DNA of 64,000 nt, from contig CM059584.1 of the NCBI GenBank assembly GCA_030407085.1, positions 61,581,501-61,645,500 on the forward strand, given 5' to 3'. The translations under genes were made by a program, and so were the position numbers. This document shows, piece after piece, positions 58,959-64,000 of this stretch (positions within the stretch are counted from its first letter, which is position 1; every line of letters starts with the position of its first letter). The notes beneath the pieces are model-generated. The model had not been told where the DNA came from, made no database searches, and saw only the letters and a list, made by a program, of their open reading frames with translations. This DNA comes from Trichopria drosophilae (lineage: Eukaryota > Arthropoda > Insecta > Hymenoptera > Diapriidae).

Positions 58959-60010
58959 GGCACCACTACTTATAAACGATCCAAATTCGAATTTACCGCT
59001 ACGAACACAAAAAAACATCAATCAAATGATAAAAAATTGGAATACAAGAAAACTCGTCAATGATATTACTGTGAAAATGTTAACAGTTCGCAATGCTATT
59101 ATACCTAGAGCATACGGACTTTCCAAGGTCCACAAGGTAGGACATCCCTTACGAATTATTGTTTCGACAATAGATGGTCCTACATACACCTTAGCGAAGT
59201 TTCTGTCAAATATAGTCGCAAAAGTACTAGAAAAAAATAGCACTAATAACGTCAAAGATTCTTGGTCCTTTGTAAAAAACATACGAAATGTCACAATACC
59301 CAAAAACTACAAAATCATATCATTGGATGTTGTCTCAATGTTTACGAATATCTCTAATGAATTAGTAATTAATAGCTTCGAAAATAAATGGAAGGATATT
59401 TAAAAAAAATTAAAAAAAATTTACAACTTTAGATAAATACGATTTTTTAATGGCAATAATTACGTGTTTAGATTCTACGTACTTCAAATTTCAAGATGTT
59501 GTTGCCGATGGGTTCTCCCCTCTCCCCTGTTCTCGCGAATTTAGTTCTGGAATATGTATCTGAAAGCGTTTTGAAAAAAATAAACTTCAAACCGCCGTTC
59601 TTTTACAGATATGTGGACGACATCCTCACATCCATTCCAGATGGATTCGAAAATGATTTTGGATCTAGCCAATAATTCTAGCCAGGGAAAAAAACTGGAG
59701 GAAAAGGACCCACGTTGAAAACTTTTTTATCAAAAAGGAAAAAAACAACGTCAATATAAGATTCGAAAAGTCTAATCTACTCGAAGTCTACAATGTCTTT
59801 ACTTAAAACAAAATTTCAGTTACATTAATTTAAATACCCTTCTGTCCATATTAACTACTTTCACTTATTCTCGGTAACACAAACACATAAACCATCGTTA
59901 AATTCATGTATTCTCCGGCATTTAGTATAAATATAAACAGTTTGGCATAACTTTTTCACATTCAATACTGAAGAGGACCTATACCCGGGTCGAAACGTAT
60001 AAATTCGTTA
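58959..60010 (+). pseudogene. Penelope-like element reverse transcriptase
   Basis: ORF 59026-59403 reads IKNWNTRKLVNDITVK, RAYGLSKVHKVGHPLRIIVS, TIDGPTYTLAKFLSNIVAKV and YKIISLDVVSMFTNIS (motif A), the classic PLE layout (PKAYGLPKIHK, SLDVVSLFTNIP). After stops and a frameshift: MGSPLSPVLANLVLEYVSES (motif B) and FFYRYVDDILTSIPDG (motif C YVDD). The thumb then decays. The GIY-YIG domain is not seen here. The end near 60000 carries the PLE-type CTGAAGAGG, GGGTCGAAACG motif. Confidence 0.85.
59968..59998 (+). ncRNA. Penelope-type hammerhead-like core (degenerate)
   Basis: CTGAAGA (59968-59974) and GAAA (59992-59995) flank a weak stem GGACC/GGGTC. A short CG/CG stem III could close over TATAAATT, but no matching stem I is visible upstream. 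Penelope elements are known to carry minimal hammerheads in terminal repeats; this copy looks decayed. Confidence 0.35.
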
Positions 60011-60193
60011 CAAGTTTTTTATAAACAAAATTTGTTTTCATTATAATGATTTACTTTTAAAACACTTTTTCAAATTTTTTCCCTAAATTAAATAGTTTAT
60101 TCCCTCCCTAAAATTTAATTCTGATTCTAGTTAAATTTTTTTTTTTAATTTTTTATTAGACCGAAAAATACCAAAACTAAAAAGTTTATTAAT

Positions 60194-60415
60194 TTATATT
60201 TCGAACGGTCGATCATTATTATCATGTATTAATTTACATTTAGCTGTGCCAAAAATATAAGTGTAACTTGAGTCATGAAAATCCAGTGGTATCGTTGAAA
60301 AACTATTGCGAAGAATATCGCAGAATTCATAATCTGCAACTTTTTTTGTCAATACATTCAATACTTCACGTAAAGTACCTGAACCATCTTTGATTGTTTT
60401 CATTGGGATTAACAA
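60194..60415 (-). pseudogene. Short conserved-looking ORF of unknown family
   Basis: 74 codons: MLIPMKTIKDGSGTLREVLN, then LTKKVADYEFCDILRNSFS, DFHDSSYTYIFGTAKCKLIH and DNNDRPFEI, ending in a stop. The regular amphipathic pattern suggests real ancestral coding sequence, probably from a mobile element, but I do not recognise it. Flanking frames are closed. Confidence 0.35.
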
Positions 60416-60769
60416 AAGATCGACTTAAATTGAAACTTTACCAGTCTCGATAAAAGATCGCACGGTATCGTACAAGATTCGCTAATATACCACGGGAGCC
60501 CCATTTGTCAATCTATATGGCATTTTTACATATGTATAATGTTACCTTCAGGTGTAACAAATCGCGTCCAACAACACGGAATAATTCTCCGGTCTGACAG
60601 CATTGGTCTTCAATCTGACACTTACCGTTATCTTTTTCGGGTTTTCTACCATCATATCGGCATCTGAAGAGAACGCGCTGCTCCCTTTAAATGGTACATG
60701 ACATCTCCAGTCCAACCGACATATGCAACGTGCTTCAACTGTCAAGATTTCTTTTCGAAGACGGAGTTA
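60416..60769. other. No recognisable gene
   Basis: Mixed composition between the unknown fragment and the LINE 5' end. Confidence 0.45.
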
Positions 60770-61090
60770 TTACTGAGATTCGCCTGTTTCTGATCGTGTC
60801 TCGCCTGCATATCGGTGAGTCCGTTCCTTGCTTGTGTGCGGCCCACTACACTCTCAGCGTTTCCGAGTCGTGTTTACGTCGATTGTTTGTGTGTAAGCCT
60901 CAAGGCAATTTATATCAGTAATCTGTTCGGTCGTATTGGTAGTCGTCCGTGTGTACGTCTTTCCGTGTCTGTAGTCGGTAAATCGTGTTTCTCTATTAAG
61001 CGTATACTTTCTATTACTCGCGGTAATTACGCATAAAGTATTATATTTCTTGACCACAAGAGGTCAGAAGCTCTCGGCCGCGAGCGACTA

Positions 61091-62095
61091 ATGTCAGCAC
61101 CCAGTCCGCCCCGCAGCGAACCACAAGCGCTTGTCCTGCCTACGACCTCTTCTAGTGACAGAGAGGCGGAGCGTACAACGACCATTTTGCGCCCGGCTGC
61201 CCTCAACGGCCGCCCCACAACAGCCTCTAAGTGGAAAGCGCTTCGTACTAGCAGTTGCAGCGCTTTAGAAGATTTCGGTTTCAGTCTCGCAAAACGTAAG
61301 CAAGACGGCCTGCTTGACTCGGACGACCCGAACGATCTTCAACCAACGAGGCAGAGAAAACTGATTCTTGCAGATCAAATCTAGCCAGAACAGCAGCCTA
61401 TTGATTCTCCAACGATGTATTCGACCAATATACCGCTAACCCTGGAATCACTGCAGCAATCGTTGCTTACTGCGTTCCAGCAACATTCTAATGTTCTTTA
61501 AGCGAGCATTGCTAATTGCACGAGTGAAATCGTAGCGGTCAAGTCTACGGTGGACCAGATCAACTCTGATCTTTCATCACGCCTAGGCTGTCTACAGGAA
61601 AGAGTGGACATTCAGGAATCAATCATTAACACGCTTAAAACTAAACTTGAGGCACAGGAAAAAATACTCAAGAGGAAGCACATCATCCTTACCGGGTTTG
61701 CCCCCGGTCCGAGTCCGCTAAGAAAGGAAATTTATAAATTGCTTTCTGCGAAGTTTCCTCTGGAATCTTCGGTAGCCGCCGCTAGGCAAATCTGCATCAA
61801 CCCTCCGACGTACCTCCAGTCCATGAACATCTTCATCAATCAGAGTAGCTCGCCGCGCCGCCGCTTCTAGAGGCGAGTTATTAAAAAAAAAGGGCGATGC
61901 CATAGCCACCAATAACGTATGGCTGAAATGGTCGGATGCGGACCAGGACTTAATATTCCATGCTCTGAGCCTGTAATGGGAGGAAATTCGGCCTCGTTCC
62001 GCTCATCCTCTGCAAGTCGAGCGCAAGCCAGCTCTAGTAAAAAAACCGCGAATGCCTACGTAAGACCGTCATCCATGGACACCGAAACGCTCTCA
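61091..62095 (+). pseudogene. ORF1 of the terminal LINE
   Basis: Starts MSAPSPPRSEPQALVLPTTS. The first 97 codons end at a TAG (61382). After another stop (about 61501) a coiled-coil region follows (VDQINSDLSSRLGCLQERVD, IINTLKTKLEAQEKILKR), then an RRM-like part (HIILTGFAPGPSPLRKEIYK, LSAKFPLESSVAAARQIC). A frameshift precedes a Ser-rich tail (SFRSSSASRAQASSSKKTAN). It would be the RNA-binding RNP protein. Confidence 0.65.
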
Positions 62096-62219
62096 TAATC
62101 CTTAGAAACGGGTTTTTAATTTGTCCCCGTCCTTCGTCTTCTGTCAACGTTTCATCGTCATCGCCACCAGATGTAGTATCATCGCCCGTTTGTATTAAGT
62201 CGCCTATTCGTCAGAATTT

Positions 62220-64000
62220 GTTAAAAATAGTTTTCTGGAACGCTCATGGTTTTTTTTAACATTAAAAAGAATTGTTTTTATTCCGCACACAAAAATTATA
62301 AACTTTTCAGAAACTTGGCGGGATCTCGAAATCCGCGCAGAGGATCTGCTTACTGATCATTCAGTGATTAATTCACCAGCCATCCGCACCAGTAACTTTG
62401 GCCGTTGTAGCGGAGGTCTTTTGTCCTTAATTGATCCCAACTCTAGTTTCACTGTGTTAAACTCGTCACCTCATTGGCTCTTTTATAAATTAAATATGAA
62501 TCCGCTAAATTTAATTGTCGGTTCCTTTTATTTCTCTCCTCTCTCCGATTTAGAACCACTGCTCTCCTCCCTACAAATTGTTCTAGACTCACTGAATGAC
62601 CAGTTTCCAGACTGTATTTTCATTTTAGGAGGCGATTTCAACTGTCGAATCGGTCCGTCTGACCCATTAAGTGATGTAGCTCAAATTTTTGAAGAGTCCT
62701 CTGTGCGAGTTTGTAGACGATCCTATGACGTGAATCTCAACCAACGCGGAACCCTTTTGTCCGATTTTATGTCCATAAACAATTTTGTTTTATTAAACGG
62801 TCGAACGTTAAGTGATTTTCCTGCGCATTATACTTTTCTCGGACAGAGGGGTTTCAGTGTTTTTAACCTTGTCTGGGTCTCGATACCGCATGTTCATTAT
62901 ATTCACGATCTTGCGATAGGCGATGATCTTTATGGCTCTGACCATTTGCCAGTGTCAGTAGAACTCTATCTCTTCGAAGATAACTCTCCCTCGCAGGCAC
63001 CTGCTCAAAGCTCTGTATTGCATCGTGTGACTCGTTTTCAAAACCCCTCGGACGGAGCAACTAGTGCGTTTACGTTATATGATGCGTTTCCCGCGGCCTC
63101 GTTTCTAAACACTATTTCTGCTGTTTGTAATGATCTCGACGAGTGTTATAACCATTTAAGAGTAACGATGCGTGGCTCGGCGCTTTCTTCCGGCCTTTTA
63201 AAAGACTGTGTTATTAGCAATAACCTCTCGCCGTTAGGATTCAGGAAAAAGTGGTTTGACAAGGAATGTCTTTCCGCTAAGAGGTCACTAGCTCGCACCC
63301 TGAGACATATGAGGGGGTCTGGATACAGCGCGGCCGTATTGGAAGAATTCAAGGAATCCCGTAGGTCTTACTCAAATTTACTAGCTGCCAAAAAACTCTC
63401 TTATGACTCTAATATTGCCGACAGATTCGCGGAAGTCCGTAACTCAGCAGATTTTTGGTCTGCAGTACGCCAATTTCGTTCGAAACCTACACTACGCCAT
63501 CAAGTGTAAGACGAAAACTGGAATGCGTTCTTCCGCGAGATCTTTCCGGAAATAGAATCGCCGCCCGTGCAGTATTTTGGTACTTTTGATCCCGCGCTGG
63601 ACTCACCTTTCTCTGTGTCTGAACTTAGGGAAAGTCTAAGGACCCTGAAGGTAGGAAAGGCCATTAGTTCGGATAAAATACCTGCGGAACTGTTTAAGCA
63701 TATGGACGTTCAATGGATTTCTCTCCTTCTTTCGCTCTTTAATAGAATTTTTACAGCGGAAGCCTTCCCGTTAGGATGGGCTGATTCGACGATCTTTACT
63801 TTGCATAAGAAGGGCGCCCGTAACGATCCTTCTAACTACCGATTAATCGCAATAACTAACGCACTGGCGAACATTTTTTACGGATCCTATGTACACGCCA
63901 GTCCAAGTGGGCTACGCAGAGAGACATCCTACCGGAGGAACAATCCGGCTTTCGTGGTGGGAGAAGGACGGAGGATAATATCTTCTGCCTTTTCGCTTCC
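62220..64000 (+). pseudogene. ORF2 endonuclease and N-terminal RT of the terminal LINE
   Basis: LKIVFWNAHG opens the endonuclease (Asn motif) and, after a frame break, SETWRDLEIRAEDL carries the catalytic Glu. In the 381-codon ORF 62364-63509: ILGGDFNCRIGPSDP (GDFN), LLNGRTLSDFPAHYTF, and GSDHLPVSVEL (SDH). A linker with RKKWFDKECLSAKRSLARTL ends at a TAA (63509). RT then begins: LRTLKVGKAISSDKIPAELF, TLHKKGARNDPSNYRLIAIT, a frameshift near 63880, and LPEEQSGFRGGRRTEDNIFC at the window edge. A Tyr-Arg (NYRLI) replaces the usual YRPI. Confidence 0.85.

Larger units (their letters stand above)
60770..64000 (+). mobile_element. I/jockey-superfamily LINE, 5' half, running off the window
   Basis: CpG-richer 5' UTR (about 60770-61090), ORF1 with coiled coil, ORF2 endonuclease and the start of RT, continuing past 64000. 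Decayed by several stops. Confidence 0.8.

Overview
The window comes from an animal nuclear genome, most likely an arthropod and probably an insect. Two spliced exons with canonical GT/AG borders match the C-terminal part of the protein kinase N (Pkn) catalytic domain. The rest is a dense graveyard of transposable elements (TEs) of kinds typical of insect genomes: CR1/jockey-like, R1-like, I-like and R2/NeSL-like LINEs, Penelope-like elements, Ty3/gypsy and BEL/Pao LTR elements, a tRNA-derived SINE, foldback elements and DNA transposons. I cannot name the species.

Host gene. Pkn runs on the + strand. Exon A is 15235-15342 and exon B is 28285-28425, separated by a 12,942-bp intron. No other Pkn exon is recognisable, so the upstream intron is at least 15.2 kb and the downstream one at least 35.5 kb. 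Every mobile element reported here therefore lies inside a Pkn intron.

Upstream intron (1-15.2 kb): a decayed repeat-family ORF, SINE copy 1, a degenerate LTR, a CR1-like LINE (3.85-8.29 kb), three minus-strand pieces of one R2/NeSL-like family (3.6, 9.2 and 10.4-14.3 kb), and a sense-strand hammerhead ribozyme candidate at 14807-14884.

Middle intron (15.3-28.3 kb): a 120-bp repeat array hit by a 1.3-kb PIF/Harbinger-like element, a transposase-like ORF split by a 706-bp solo LTR, a LINE split by SINE copy 2, and a 2.7-kb inverted-repeat element carrying a SWIM-like zinc-finger remnant.

Downstream intron (28.4-64 kb): an R1-like LINE interrupted by both a 3.13-kb DNA transposon and a 1.5-kb foldback; gypsy scraps; an OTU-protease-encoding transposon split by a LINE and truncated by a gypsy element; a gypsy element with an intact Gag ORF and a textbook -1 frameshift signal; a 151-bp minisatellite; a BEL/Pao element with both LTRs, one carrying a second solo LTR; two Penelope remnants; and the 5' half of an I/jockey-like LINE running off the end.

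Nothing except the two Pkn exons looks like a functioning protein-coding gene. The strongest functional candidates are RNA-level: the intronic hammerhead, the gypsy frameshift element and the long intronic inverted repeats that could fold into dsRNA.
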